Source of the DNA: Calliopsis andreniformis
Taxonomy: Eukaryota; Arthropoda; Insecta; Hymenoptera; Andrenidae
NCBI RefSeq assembly: GCF_051401765.1
Contig: NW_027480495.1
Location: forward strand, 496,001 to 560,000
Length of the DNA stretch: 64,000 nucleotides
Reading direction: 5' to 3'
The position numbers and the translations under genes are program-made. The notes below the pieces were generated by a model. It was given only the letters and a program-made list of their open reading frames with translations. It was not told the DNA's origin and ran no database searches. Below are positions 38,252-51,686 of this stretch, piece after piece (position 1 is the first letter of the stretch; every line of letters begins with the position of its first letter).

Positions 38252-38849
38252 ATGCTCAATCCTCAATCTTCAATCATCAATATTCAATCTTCAATCCTCA
38301 ATCCTCAATCCTCAATCCTCAATACTCAATCCTCAATGTTCAATCCTCAATACCCAATCCTCAATCTTCAATCCTCAATCCTCAATCCTCAATTCTCAAT
38401 CCTCAATCCTCAGTTCTCAGTCCTCAAACCTCAATCCTCAACCCTCAGCCCTCATCCTCAATCCTCAATCCTCAATCCTCAATCCCCAATCCTCAATCTT
38501 CAATCCTCAATACTCTTTCTTCGATCCTCAATCCTCAATCCTCAATCCTCTATCCTCATTCTTCAATCCTCAATACCCAATCCTCAATCTTCAGTCCTCA
38601 ATCCTCAATCCTCAATTCTCAATCCTCAATCCTCAATCCACAGACCTCAAACATCAATACTCAGCCCTCAGTCCTCGTCCTCAATCCACAACCCTCAATC
38701 CTCAATCCTCAATCTTCAATCATCAATATTCAATCTTCAATCCTCAATCCTCAATCCTCAATCATCAATCGTCAAATTTCAATCCTCAATCCTCAATCCT
38801 CAATCCTCAATCTTCAATCTTCAATCCTCAATACTCAATCTTCAATCCT
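38252..38849 (+). repeat. Truncated 2,068-bp HOR copy
   Basis: First 0.6 kb of the HOR, ending in a TCAATCC run where the B/C block begins. Confidence 0.85.
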
Positions 38850-40759
38850 CAATCCTCAATCCTCAATCCTCAATCCTCAATCCTCAACCCTCAGACCTCA
38901 TCGTCAATCCTCAATCCTCAATCCTCAATCCTCAATCTTCAATCCTCAATACTGAATCCTCAATCTTCAACCCTCAATCCTCAATCCTCAGTCCTCAGTC
39001 CTCAAACCTCAATCCTCAACCCTCAGCCGTCATCCTCAATCTTCAATCCTCAATCCTCAATCCTCAATCCCCAATCCTCAATCTTCAATCCTCAATACTC
39101 TTTCTTCAATGCTCAATCCTCAATCCTCATTCCTCAATCCTCATTCTTCATTCCTCAATACCCAATCCTCAATCTTCAGTCCTCATTCTTCAATCCTCAA
39201 TGCCCAATCCTCAATCTTCAGTCCTCAATCCTCAATCCTCAATCCTCAATCCTCAATCCTCAATCCTCAATCCTCAATCCTCAATCCTCAATGTTCAATC
39301 CTCAGTACCCAATCCTCAATCTTCAATCCTCAATCGTCAATCCTCAATCCTCAATCCTCAATCCTCAATCCTCTGTCCTCAAACCACAATCCTGAATCCT
39401 CAATCCTGAATCCTCAATCTTCAGCACTCAGTCCTCAACAATCAGCTGTCAATCCTCAATCCGCAATAGAATATCCTCAGTTCAGAGTTTTCAATACGCA
39501 ATACTCAATCTGCGATCTTCAAATCTCTATCCACAAACATCAATTCTCATCACTCAGCCCTCAACACTCAGTCCTCACTACCCAATCCTCAATCTTCAAT
39601 CCTCAATCCTCAATCCTCAATTCTCAATCCTCAATCCTCAGCCCTCAGTCCTCAAACGTCAATCCTCAACCCTCAGCCCTCATCCTCAGACTTCAATCCT
39701 CAATCCTCAATCCTCAATCCTCAGTCCTCAATCTTCAACCTCAATTCTCAATCTTCAATCCTCAATCCTCAATCCTCAATCCTCGATCCTCAATCCTCAA
39801 TCGTCAGTCTTCAATCATCAATACTCAATCTTCAATCCTCAATCCTCAATCCTCAATCTTCAATCCTCAATTCTCAATCCTCGATCCTCAGTCTTCAGTC
39901 CTCAAACCTCAATCCTCAATCCTCAGCCCTCATCCTCAATCCTCAATCCTCAATCTTCAACTCTCAGTCGTCAATCCTCAATCCTCAATACTCAATCCTC
40001 AATCCTCAATCCTCAATCCACAATCCTCAGACCACAAACATCAATACTCAGCCCTCAGTCCTCGTCCTCAATCCTCAACCCTCAATCCTCAATCCTCAAT
40101 CTTCAATCATCAATATTCAATCTTCAATCCTCAATCCTCAATCCTCAATCCTCAACCCTCAATCGTCAATGTTCAATCCTCAATACCCTATCCTCAATCT
40201 TCAATCCTCAATCCTCAATCCTCAACCGTCAATCCTCAATTCACAATCCTCGATCCTCAGTCTTCAGTCCTCAAACCTCAATCCTCAACCCTCAGCCCTC
40301 ATCCTCAATCCTCAATCCTCAATCTTCAATCCTCAGTCCTCCATCCTCAATCCTCAATACTCAATCCTCAATCCTTAGTCCTCAAACCTCAATCCTAAAT
40401 CCTCAATCCTCAATCCTCAATCCTCAGTCCTCAATTCTCAATCCTCAACCCTCAGCCCTCAGTCCTCAAACCACAATCCTCAACCCTCAGCCCTCATCCT
40501 CTATCCTCAATCCTCAATCCTCAATCCTCAACCCTCAGACCTCATCGTCAATCCTCAATCCTCAATCCTCAATCCTCAATCTTCAATCCTCAATACTGAA
40601 TCCTCAATCTTCAATCCTCAATCCTCAATCCTCAGTCCTCAGACCTCAAACCTCAATCCTCAACCCTCAGCCCTCATCCTCAATCCTCAATCCTCAATCC
40701 TCAATCCTCAATCGTCAGTCTTCAATCATCAATACTCAATCTTCAATCCTCAATCCTCA
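38850..40759 (+). repeat. Partial third copy of the 4.0-kb block (corresponds to 29471-31345)
   Basis: Offset 9,379 bp from copy 1, changing to 9,414 after the 35-bp segment near 40460 that copy 1 lacks. It is 3,559 bp upstream of the matching part of copy 2. The left edge joins a 2,068-bp HOR. Confidence 0.92.
39435..39574 (+). repeat. Core 30, class C with CAGCTG
   Basis: Copy of the 30056 core at offset 9,379 bp. Confidence 0.9.
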
Positions 40760-40979
40760 ATCCTCAACCGTCAATCCTCAATTCACAATCCTCGATCCTC
40801 AGTCTTCAGTCCTCAAACCTCAATCCTCAACCCTCAGCCCTCATCCTCAATCCTCAATCCTCAATCTTCAATCCTCAGTCCTCCATCCACAATCCTCAAT
40901 ACTCAATCCTCAATCCTCAGTCCTCAAACCTCAATCCTAAATCCTCAATCCTGAATCCTCAATCTTCAGACCTCAGACA

Positions 40980-41119
40980 TCAACAATCAGTTGTCAATCC
41001 TCAATCCTCAATAGAATATCATCAATTCACACCTTTCAATACTCAAAACTCAACCTGCAATCTTCAAGTCTCTATACACAAACATCAATTCTCATCACTC
41101 AACCCTCAACACTCAGTCC
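40980..41119 (+). repeat. Core 31, class B
   Basis: TCAAGTC/TCTATAC sublineage; lies in a module between the third copy and copy 2 of the 4.0-kb block. Confidence 0.9.
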
Positions 41120-42051
41120 CCAATCCTCAATCTTCAATCCTCAATCATCAATCCTCAATCCTCAATTCTCAATTTTTAATCCCCAATACTCAATCTTCAA
41201 TTCTCAATCCTCAATCCTCAATCCTCAATCCTCAATCCTCAATCCTCAATCCTCAATCCTCAATCCTCAGTCCTCAATTCTCAATCCTCAACCCTCAGCC
41301 CTCAGTCCTCAAACCACAATCCTCAACCCTTAGCCCTCATCCTCTATCCTCAATCCTCAATCCTCAATCCTCAACCCTCAGACCTCATCGTCAATCCTCA
41401 ATCCTCAATCCTCAATCCTCAATCTTCAATCCTCAATACTGAATCCTCAATCTTCAATCCTCAATCCTCAATCCTCAGTCCTCAGTCCTCAAACCTCAAT
41501 CCTCAACCCTCAGCCCTCATCCTCAATCCTCAATCCTCAATCCTCAATCCTCAGTCGTCAGTCTTCAATCATCAATACTCAATCTTCAATCCTCAATCCT
41601 CAATCCTCAATCTTCAATCCTCAATCCTCAGTCCTCAATTCTCGATCCTCAACCCTCAGCCCTCAGTCCTCAAACCACAATCCTCAACCCTCAGCCCTCA
41701 TCCTCTATCCTCAATCCTCAATCCTCAATCCTCAACCCTCAGACCTCACCGTCAATCCTCAATCCTCAATCCTCAATCCTCAATCTTCAATCCTCAATAC
41801 TGAATCCTCAATCTTCAATGCTCAATCCTCAATCCTCAGTCCTCAGTCCTCAATCCTCAATCCTCAACCCTCAGCCCTCATCCTCAATCCTCAATCCACA
41901 ATCCTCAATCCTCAATCGTCAGTCTTCAATCATCAATACTCAATCTTCAATCCTCAATCCTCAATCCTCAATACTCAATCCTCAATCCTCGGTCCTCAAA
42001 CCTCAATCCTAAATCCTCAATCCTGAACCCTCAATCTTCAGACCTCAGACA

Positions 42052-42191
42052 TCAACAATCAGTTGTCAATCCTCAATCCTCAATAGAATATCATCAATTC
42101 ACACCTTTCAATACTCAAAACTCAACCTGCAATCTTCAAGTCTCTATACACAAACATCAATTCTCATCACTCAACCCTCAACACTCAGTCC
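42052..42191 (+). repeat. Core 32, class B
   Basis: Copy of the 29114 core at offset 12,938 bp. Confidence 0.9.
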
Positions 42192-42993
42192 CCAATCCTC
42201 AATCTTCAATCCTCAATCATCAATCCTCAATCCTCAATTCTCAATTTTTAATCCCCAATACTCAATCTTCAATTCTCAATCCTCAATCCTCAATCCTCAA
42301 TCCTCAATCCTCAACCCTCAATCCTCAATCCTCGGTCCTCAATTCTCAGTCCTCAATCCTCAGCCCTCAGTCCTCAAACCACAATCCTCAACCCTCAGCC
42401 CTCACCCTCAATCCTCAATCCTCAATCCTCAATCCTCAATCCTCAACCCTCAGACCTCATCGTCAATCCTCAATCCTCAATCCTCAATCCTCAATCTTCA
42501 ATCCTCAATACTGAATCCTCAATCTTCAACCCTCAATCCTCAATCCTCAGTCCTCAGTCCTCAAACCTCAATCCTCAACCCTCAGCCGTCATCCTCAATC
42601 TTCAATCCTCAATCCTCAATCCTCAATCCCCAATCCTCAATCTTCAATCCTCAATACTCTTTCTTCAATGCTCAATCCTCAATCCTCATTCCTCAATCCT
42701 CATTCTTCATTCCTCAATACCCAATCCTCAATCTTCAGTCCTCATTCTTCAATCCTCAATGCCCAATCCTCAATCTTCAGTCCTCAATCCTCAATCCTCA
42801 ATCCTCAATCCTCAATCCTCAATCCTCAATCCTCAATCCTCAATCCTCAATGTTCAATCCTCAGTACCCAATCCTCAATCTTCAATCCTCAATCGTCAAT
42901 CCTCAATCCTCAATCCTCAATCCTCAATCCTCTGTCCTCAAACCACAATCCTGAATCCTCAATCCTGAATCCTCAATCTTCAGCACTCAGTCC

Positions 42994-43133
42994 TCAACAA
43001 TCAGCTGTCAATCCTCAATCCGCAATAGAATATCCTCAGTTCAGAGTTTTCAATACGCAATACTCAATCTGCGATCTTCAAATCTCTATCCACAAACATC
43101 AATTCTCATCACTCAGCCCTCAACACTCAGTCC
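42994..43133 (+). repeat. Core 33, class C with CAGCTG
   Basis: Copy of the 30056 core at offset 12,938 bp and of the 39435 core at 3,559 bp. Confidence 0.9.
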
Positions 43134-44503
43134 TCACTACCCAATCCTCAATCTTCAATCCTCAATCCTCAATCCTCAATTCTCAATCCTCAATCCTCAG
43201 CCCTCAGTCCTCAAACGTCAATCCTCAACCCTCAGCCCTCATCCTCAGACTTCAATCCTCAATCCTCAATCCTCAATCCTCAGTCCTCAATCTTCAACCT
43301 CAATTCTCAATCTTCAATCCTCAATCCTCAATCCTCAATCCTCGATCCTCAATCCTCAATCGTCAGTCTTCAATCATCAATACTCAATCTTCAATCCTCA
43401 ATCCTCAATCCTCAATCTTCAATCCTCAATTCTCAATCCTCGATCCTCAGTCTTCAGTCCTCAAACCTCAATCCTCAATCCTCAGCCCTCATCCTCAATC
43501 CTCAATCCTCAATCTTCAACCCTCAGTCGTCAATCCTCAATCCTCAATACTCAATCCTCAATCCTCAATCCTCAATCCACAATCCTCAGACCACAAACAT
43601 CAATACTCAGCCCTCAGTCCTCGTCCTCAATCCTCAACCCTCAATCCTCAATCCTCAATCTTCAATCATCAATATTCAATCTTCAATCCTCAATCCTCAA
43701 TCCTCAATCCTCAACCCTCAATCGTCAATGTTCAATCCTCAATACCCTATCCTCAATCTTCAATCCTCAATCCTCAATCCTCAACCGTCAATCCTCAATT
43801 CACAATCCTCGATCCTCAGTCTTCAGTCCTCAAACCTCAATCCTCAACCCTCAGCCCTCATCCTCAATCCTCAATCCTCAATCTTCAATCCTCAGTCCTC
43901 CATCCTCAATCCTCAATACTCAATCCTCAATCCTTAGTCCTCAAACCTCAATCCTAAATCCTCAATCCTCAATCCTCAATCCTCAGTCCTCAATTCTCAA
44001 TCCTCAACCCTCAGCCCTCATCCTCTATCCTCAATCCTCAATCCTCAATCCTCAACCCTCAGACCTCATCGTCAATCCTCAATCCTCAATCCTCAATCCT
44101 CAATCTTCAATCCTCAATACTGAATCCTCAATCTTCAATCCTCAATCCTCAATCCTCAGTCCTCAGACCTCAAACCTCAATCCTCAACCCTCAGCCCTCA
44201 TCCTCAATCCTCAATCCTCAATCCTCAATCCTCAATCGTCAGTCTTCAATCATCAATACTCAATCTTCAATCCTCAATCCTCAATCCTCAATCTTCAATC
44301 CTCAATTCTCAATCCTCGATCCTCAGTCTTCAGTCCTCAAACCTAAATCCTCAATCCTCAGCCCTCATCCTCAATCCTCAATCCTCAATCTTCAATCCTC
44401 AGTCCTCAATCCTCAATCCTCAATCCTCAATCCTCAATCCTCAGTCCTCAAACCTCAATCCTGAATCCTCAATCCTGAATCCTCAATCTTCAGACCTCAG
44501 ACA

Positions 44504-44643
44504 TCAACAATCAGTTGTCAATCCTCAATCCTCAATAGAATATCATCAATTCACACCTTTCAATACTCAAAGCTCAACCTGCAATCTTCAAATCTCTATC
44601 CACAAACATCAATTCTCATCACTCAACCCTCAACACTCAGGCC
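44504..44643 (+). repeat. Core 34, class B
   Basis: Copy of the 31566 core with TCAAAGC and TCAGGCC. Confidence 0.9.
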
Positions 44644-45670
44644 CCAATCCTCAATCTTCAATCGTCAATCATCAATCCTCAATCCTCAATTCTCAATCTT
44701 TAATCCTAAATACTCAATCTTCAATCCTCAATCCTCAATCCTCAATCCTCAATCCTCAATCCTCAATCCTCAATCCTCAATCCTCAATCCTCAATTCTCA
44801 ATCCTCAATCCTCAGCCCTCAGTCCTCAAACCTCAATCCTCAACCCTCAGCCCTCATCCTCAATCTTCAATCCTCAATCCTCAATCCTCAATCCCCAATC
44901 CTCAATCTTCAATCCTCAATACTCTTTCTTCAATCCTCAATCCTCAATCCTCAATCCACTATCCTCATTCTTCAATCCTCAATACCCAAACCTCAATCTT
45001 CAGTCCTCAATCCTCAATCCTCAATTCTCAATGCTCAATCCTCAATCCACAGACCTCAAACATCAATACTCAGCCCTCAGTCCTCGTCCTCAATCCACAA
45101 ACCTCAATCCTCAATCCTCAATCTTCAATCATCAATATTCAATCTTCAATCCTCAATCCTCAATCTTCAATCCTCAATCCTCAATCGTCAATGTTCAATC
45201 CTCAATACCCGAGCCTCAATCTTCAATCCTCAATCCTCAATCATCAATCGTCAAATTTCAATCCTCAATCCTCAATCCTCAATCCTCAATCTTCAATCTT
45301 CAATCCTCAATACTCAATCTTCAATCCTCAATCCTCAATCCTCAATCCTCAATCCTCAATCCTGAATCCTCAATCGTCAGTCTTCAATCCTCAATACTCA
45401 ATCTTCAATCCTCAGTCCTCAATCCTCAATCCTCAATCTTCAATCCTCAATACTCAATCCTCAATCTTCAATCCTCAATCCTCAATCCTCAATTCTCAAT
45501 CCTCAATCCTCAGCCCTCAGTCCTCAAACGTCAATCCTCAATCCTCAATCCTCAATCCTCAATCCTCAACCTTCAATCCTCAATACTCAGTCTTCAATCC
45601 TCAATCGTCAGTCCTCGAACCTCAATTCTGAATCCGCATTCCTGAATCCTCAATTTTCAGCGCTCAGTCA

Positions 45671-45810
45671 TCAACAATCAGTTGTCAATCCTCAATCCTC
45701 AATAGAATATCCTCAATTCACAGTTTTCAATACACAATACTCAATCTGCAATATTCAAACCTGTATACACAATCATCAATTCTCATCACTCACCACTCAA
45801 CACTCAGTCC
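45671..45810 (+). repeat. Core 35, class A1-T
   Basis: HOR version (GCAATAT) at offset 8,547 bp from 37124. Confidence 0.92.
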
Positions 45811-46237
45811 TCAATGCTCAATCCTCAATCCACAATTCTCAATCTTCAATCCTCAATACTGAATCTTCAATCCTCAATCCTCAATCCTCAATACTCAATC
45901 CTCAATCCTCAGTCTTAAATCCTCAGTCCCCAATCCTCAATCTTCAATCCTCAATACTCAATCCTCAATCCTCAATCCTCAATCCTCAATCCTCAATCCT
46001 CAATCCTCAATCCTCAATCCTCAATCCTCAATGTTCAATCCTCAATACCCAATCCTCAATCTTCAATCCTCAATCTTCAATCCTCAATGCTCAATCCTCA
46101 ATCCTCAATCCTCAATCCTCAATCTTCGAACCTCAATCTTCAATCCTCAATACTCAGTCTTCAATCCTCTATCCTCATTCCTCGAACCTCAATTCTGAAT
46201 CCGCATTCCTGAGTCCTCAATCTTCAGCCCTAAGTCA

Positions 46238-46377
46238 TCAACAAGCAGTTGTCAATCCTCAATCCTCAATAGAATATCCTCAATTCACAGTTTTCAATAC
46301 CCAATACTCAATCTGCAATCTTCAAGCCTGTATACACAATCATCAATTCTCATCACTCACCACTCAACACTCAGTCC
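46238..46377 (+). repeat. Core 36, class A1-G
   Basis: 567 bp after its A1-T partner; copy of the 37691 core at 8,547 bp. Confidence 0.92.
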
Positions 46378-47731
46378 TCAATGCTCAATCCTCAATCCTC
46401 AATTCTCAATCTTCAATCCTCAATACTGAATTTTCAATCCTCAATCCTCAATACAAAATACTCAATCCTCAATCCTCAATCCTCAATTCTCAGTCCTCAA
46501 GCCTCAGCCCTCAGCCCTCAAACCTCAATCCTCAACCCTCAGCCCTCATCCTCAATCTTCAATCCTCAATCCTCAATCCTCAATCCCCAATCCTCAATCT
46601 TCAATCCTCAATACTCTTTCTTCAATCCTCAATCCTCAATCCTCAACCCTCAATCCTCATTCTTCAATCCTCAATACCCAATCCTCAATCTTCAATCCTC
46701 AATCCTCAATCCGCAATTCTCAATCCTCAATCCTCAATCCTCAGACCTCAAACATCAATACTCAGCCCTCAGTCCTCGTCCTCAATCCACAACCCTCAAT
46801 GCTCAATCCTCAATCTTCAATCATCAATATTCAATCTTCAATCCTCAATCCTCAATCCTCAATCCTCAATACTCAATCCTCAATGTTCAATCCTCAATAC
46901 CCAATCCTCAATCTTCAATCCTCAATCCTCAATCCTCAATTCTCAATCCTCAATCCTCAGTTCTCAGTCCTCAAACCTCAATCCTCAACCCTCAGCCCTC
47001 ATCCTCAATCCTCAATCCTCAATCCTCAATCCCCAATCCTCAATCTTCAATCCTCAATACTCTTTCTTCGATCCTCAATCCTCAATCCTCAATCCTCTAT
47101 CCTCATTCTTCAATCCTCAATACCCAATCCTCAATCTTCAGTCCTCAATCCTCAATCCTCAATTCTCAATCCTCAATCCTCAATCCACAGACCTCAAACA
47201 TCAATACTCAGCCCTCAGTCCTCGTCCTCAATCCACAACCCTCAATCCTCAATCTTCAATCATCAATATTCAATCTTCAATCCTCAATCCTCAATCCTCA
47301 ATCATCAATCGTCAAATTTCAATCCTCAATCCTCAATCCTCAATCCTCAATCTTCAATCTTCAATCCTCAATACTCAATCTTCAATCCTCAATCCTCAAT
47401 CCTCAATCCTCAATCCTCAATCCTGAATCCTCAATCGTCAGTCTTCAATCCTCAATACTCAATCTTCAATCCTCAGTCCTCAATCCTCAATCCTCAATCT
47501 TCAATCCTCAATACTCAATCCTCAATCTTCAATCCTCAATCCTCAATCCTCAATTCTCAATCCTCAATCCTCAGCCCTCAGTCCTCAAACGTCAATCCTC
47601 AATCCTCAATCCTCAATCCTCAATCCTCAACCTTCAATCCTCAATACTCAGTCTTCAATCCTCAATCGTCAGTCCTCGAACCTCAATTCTGAATCCGCAT
47701 TCCTGAATCCTCAATTTTCAGCGCTCAGTCA

Positions 47732-47871
47732 TCAACAATCAGTTGTCAATCCTCAATCCTCAATAGAATATCCTCAATTCACAGTTTTCAATACACAATA
47801 CTCAATCTGCAATATTCAAACCTGTATACACAATCATCAATTCTCATCACTCACCACTCAACACTCAGTCC
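47732..47871 (+). repeat. Core 37, class A1-T
   Basis: 2,061 bp after the previous A1-T core, one heptamer short of the HOR period. Confidence 0.92.
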
Positions 47872-48305
47872 TCAATGCTCAATCCTCAATCCACAATTCT
47901 CAATCTTCAATCCTCAATACTGAATCTTCAATCCTCAATCCTCAATCCTCAATACTCAATCCTCAATCCTCAGTCTTAAATCCTCAGTCCCCAATCCTCA
48001 ATCTTCAATCCTCAATACTCAATCCTCAATCCTCAATCCTCAATCCTCAATCCTCAATCCTCAATCCTCAATCCTCAATCCTCAATCCTCAATCCTCAAT
48101 GTTCAATCCTCAATACCCAATCCTCAATCTTCAATCCTCAATCTTCAATCCTCAATGCTCAATCCTCAATCCTCAATCCTCAATCCTCAATCTTCGAACC
48201 TCAATCTTCAATCCTCAATACTCAGTCTTCAATCCTCTATCCTCATTCCTCGAACCTCAATTCTGAATCCGCATTCCTGAGTCCTCAATCTTCAGCCCTA
48301 AGTCA

Positions 48306-48445
48306 TCAACAAGCAGTTGTCAATCCTCAATCCTCAATAGAATATCCTCAATTCACAGTTTTCAATACCCAATACTCAATCTGCAATCTTCAAGCCTGTA
48401 TACACAATCATCAATTCTCATCACTCACCACTCAACACTCAGTCC
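48306..48445 (+). repeat. Core 38, class A1-G
   Basis: 574 bp after its partner, one heptamer more than in the other copies. Confidence 0.92.
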
Positions 48446-48639
48446 TCAATGCTCAATCCTCAATCCTCAATTCTCAATCTTCAATCCTCAATACTGAATT
48501 TTCAATCCTCAATCCTCAATACAAAATACTCAATCCTCAATCCTCAATCCTCAATTCTCAGTCCTCAATCCTCAGCCCTCAGCCCTCAAACCTCAATCCT
48601 CAACCCTCAGCCCTCATCCTCAATCTTCAATCCTCAATC

Positions 48640-49878
48640 CTCAATCCTCAATCCCCAATCCTCAATCTTCAATCCTCAATACTCTTTCTTCAATCCTCAA
48701 TCCTCAATCCTCAATCCTCTATCCTCATTCTTCAATCCTCAATACCCAATCCTCAATCTTCAATCCTCAATCCTCAATCCGCAATTCTCAATCCTCAATC
48801 CTCAATCCTCAGACCTCAAACATCAATACTCAGCCCTCAGTCCACGTCCTCAATCCACAACCCTCAATGTTCAATCCTCAATCTTCAATCATCAATATTC
48901 AATCTTCAATCCTCAATCCTCAATCCTCAATCCTCAATACTCAATCCTCAATGTTCAATCCTCAATACCCAATCCTCAATCTTCAATCCTCAATCCTCAA
49001 TCCTCAATTCTCAATCCTCTATCCTCAGTCCTCAGTCCTCAAACCTCAATCCTCAATCCTCAATCCTCAATTCTCAATCCTCAATCCTCAGCCCTCAGAA
49101 CTCAAACGTCAATCCTCAATCCTCAATCCTCAATCCTCAATCCTCAATCTTCAATCCTCAATACTCAGTCTTCAATCCTCAATCCTCAGTCCTCGAACCT
49201 CAATTCTGAATCCGCATTCCTGAATCCTCAATCTTCAGCGCTCAGTCATCAACAATCAGTTGTCAATCCTCAATCCTCAATAGAATATCCTCAATTCACA
49301 GTTTTCAATACACAATACTCAATCTGCAATCTTCAAACCTGTATACACAATCATCAATTCTCATCACTCACCACTCAACACTCAGTCCTCAATGCTCAAT
49401 CCTCAATCCTCAATTCTCAATCTTCAATCCTCAATACTGAATCTTCAATCCTCAATCCTCAATCCTCAATACTCAATCCTCAGTCCCCGATCCTCAGTCT
49501 TCAATCCTCAATACTCAATCCTCAATCCTCAATCCTCAATCCTCAATCCTCAATCCTCAAGCCTCAATCCTCATTCTTCAATCCTCAATACCCAATCCTC
49601 AATCTTGAATCCTCAATCCTCAATCCTCAATTCTCAATCCTCATTCCTCAATCCTCAGACCTCAATCCTCAATCTTCAATCCACAATACACAATCCTCAA
49701 TCTTCAATCCTCAATCCTCAATCCTCAATTCTCAATCCTCAATCCTCAGCCCTCAGTCCTCAAGCCTCAATCCTCAACCCTCAGCCCTCATCCTCAAACT
49801 TCAATCCTCAATCCTCAATCCTCAATCTTCGAACCTCAATCTTCAATCCTCAATACTCAATCTTCAATCCTCAATACT
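48640..49878 (+). repeat. Segmental copy, partner at 34727-35965
   Basis: Offset 13,913 bp; unlike its partner it continues through 49879-50388 and keeps the A1-G core at 50046. Confidence 0.9.
49249..49388 (+). repeat. Core 39, class A1-T
   Basis: Copy of the 35336 core at 13,913 bp; keeps GCAATCT at unit 12, unlike the 2,068-bp HOR version. Confidence 0.92.
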
Positions 49879-50045
49879 CAATCCTCAATCCTCAATCCTC
49901 AATCCTCAATCCTCAATCCTCAATCCTCAATCCTCAATCCTCAATCTTCAATCCTCAATACTCAGTCTTCAATCCTCTATCCTCATTCCTCGAACCTCAA
50001 TTCTGAATCCGCATTCCTGAATCCTCAATCTTCAGCCCTAAGTCA

Positions 50046-50185
50046 TCAACAAGCAGTTGTCAATCCTCAATCCTCAATAGAATATCCTCAATTCACAGTT
50101 TTCAATACCCAATACTCAATCTGCAATCTTCAAGCCTGTATACACAATCATCAATTCTCATCACTCACCACTCAACACTCAGTCC
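50046..50185 (+). repeat. Core 40, class A1-G
   Basis: 797 bp after its partner, the same spacing as 12491/13288. Confidence 0.92.
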
Positions 50186-51546
50186 TCAATGCTCAATCCT
50201 CAATTCTCAATTCTCAATCTTCAATCCTCAATACTGAATTTTCAATCCTCAATCCTCAATACACAATACTCAATCCTCAATCCTCAATCCTCAATTCTCA
50301 GTCCTCAATCCTCAGCCCTCAGCCCTCAAACCTCAATCCTCAACCCTCAGCCCTCATCCTCAATCTTCAATCCTCAATCCTCAATCCTCAATCCCCAATC
50401 CTCAATCTTCAATCCTCAATACTCTTTCTTCAATCCTCAATCCTCAATCCTCAACCCTCAAACCTCATTCTTCAATCCTCAATACCCAATCCTCAATCTT
50501 CAATCCTCAATCCTCAATCCGCAATTCTCAATCCTCAATCCTCAATCCTCAGACCTCAAACATCAATACTCAGCCCTCAGTCCTCGTCCTCAATCCACAA
50601 CCCTCAATGCTCAATCCTCAATCTTCAATCATCAATATTCAATCTTCAATCCTCAATCCTCAATCCTCAATCCTCAATACTCAATCCTCAATGTTCAATC
50701 CTCAATACCCAATCCTCAATCTTCAATCCTCAATCCTCAATCCTCAATTCTCAATCCTCAATCCTCAGTTCTCAGTCCTCAAACCTCAATCCTCAACCCT
50801 CAGCCCTCATCCTCAATCCTCAATCCTCAATCCTCAATCACCAATCCTCAATCTTCAATCCTCAATACTCTTTCTTCGATCCTCAATCCTCAATCCTCAA
50901 TCCTCTATCCTCATTCTTCAATCCTCAATACCCAATCCTCAATCTTCAGTCCTCAATCCTCAATCCTCAATTCTCAATCCTCAATCCTCAATCCACAGAC
51001 CTCAAACATCAATACTCAGCCCTCAGTCCTCGTCCTCAATCCACAACCCTCAATCCTCAATCCTCAATCTTCAATCATCAATATTCAATCTTCAATCCTC
51101 AATCCTCAATCCTCAATCATCAATCGTCAAATTTCAATCCTCAATCCTCAATCCTCAATCCTCAATCTTCAATCTTCAATCCTCAATACTCAATCTTCAA
51201 TCCTCAATCCTCAATCCTCAATCCTCAATCCTCAATCCTGAATCCTCAATCGTCAGTCTTCAATCCTCAATACTCAATCTTCAATCCTCAGTCCTCAATC
51301 CTCAATCCTCAATCTTCAATCCTCAATACTCAATCCTCAATCTTCAATCCTCAATCCTCAATCCTCAATTCTCAATCCTCAATCCTCAGCCCTCAGTCCT
51401 CAAACGTCAATCCTCAATCCTCAATCCTCAATCCTCAATCCTCAACCTTCAATCCTCAATACTCAGTCTTCAATCCTCAATCGTCAGTCCTCGAACCTCA
51501 ATTCTGAATCCGCATTCCTGAATCCTCAATTTTCAGCGCTCAGTCA

Positions 51547-51686
51547 TCAACAATCAGTTGTCAATCCTCAATCCTCAATAGAATATCCTCAATTCACAGT
51601 TTTCAATACACAATACTCAATCTGCAATATTCAAACCTGTATACACAATCATCAATTCTCATCACTCACCACTCAACACTCAGTCC
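51547..51686 (+). repeat. Core 41, class A1-T
   Basis: HOR version, 14,423 bp from the 37124 core. Confidence 0.92.

Larger units (their letters stand above)
41228..45238 (+). repeat. 4.0-kb block, copy 2 (partner at 28290-32300)
   Basis: Offset 12,938 bp. Shares the 35-bp deletion near 44018 with copy 1. The right edge at about 45238 jumps into a 2,068-bp HOR copy at TCAATCATCAATCG. Confidence 0.93.
45239..46798 (+). repeat. 5'-truncated 2,068-bp HOR copy
   Basis: Resumes the HOR at the TCAATCATCAATCG position (corresponding to about 36692) after the inserted B/C block; A1-T and A1-G cores are present at 45671 and 46238. Confidence 0.88.
46799..48866 (+). repeat. 2,068-bp HOR, copy 2
   Basis: Same total length as the other copies by compensation: one heptamer fewer near 47241 and one more in the TCAATCC run near 48019-48095 (11 units versus 10 elsewhere). 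Cores are at 47732 and 48306. Confidence 0.93.
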
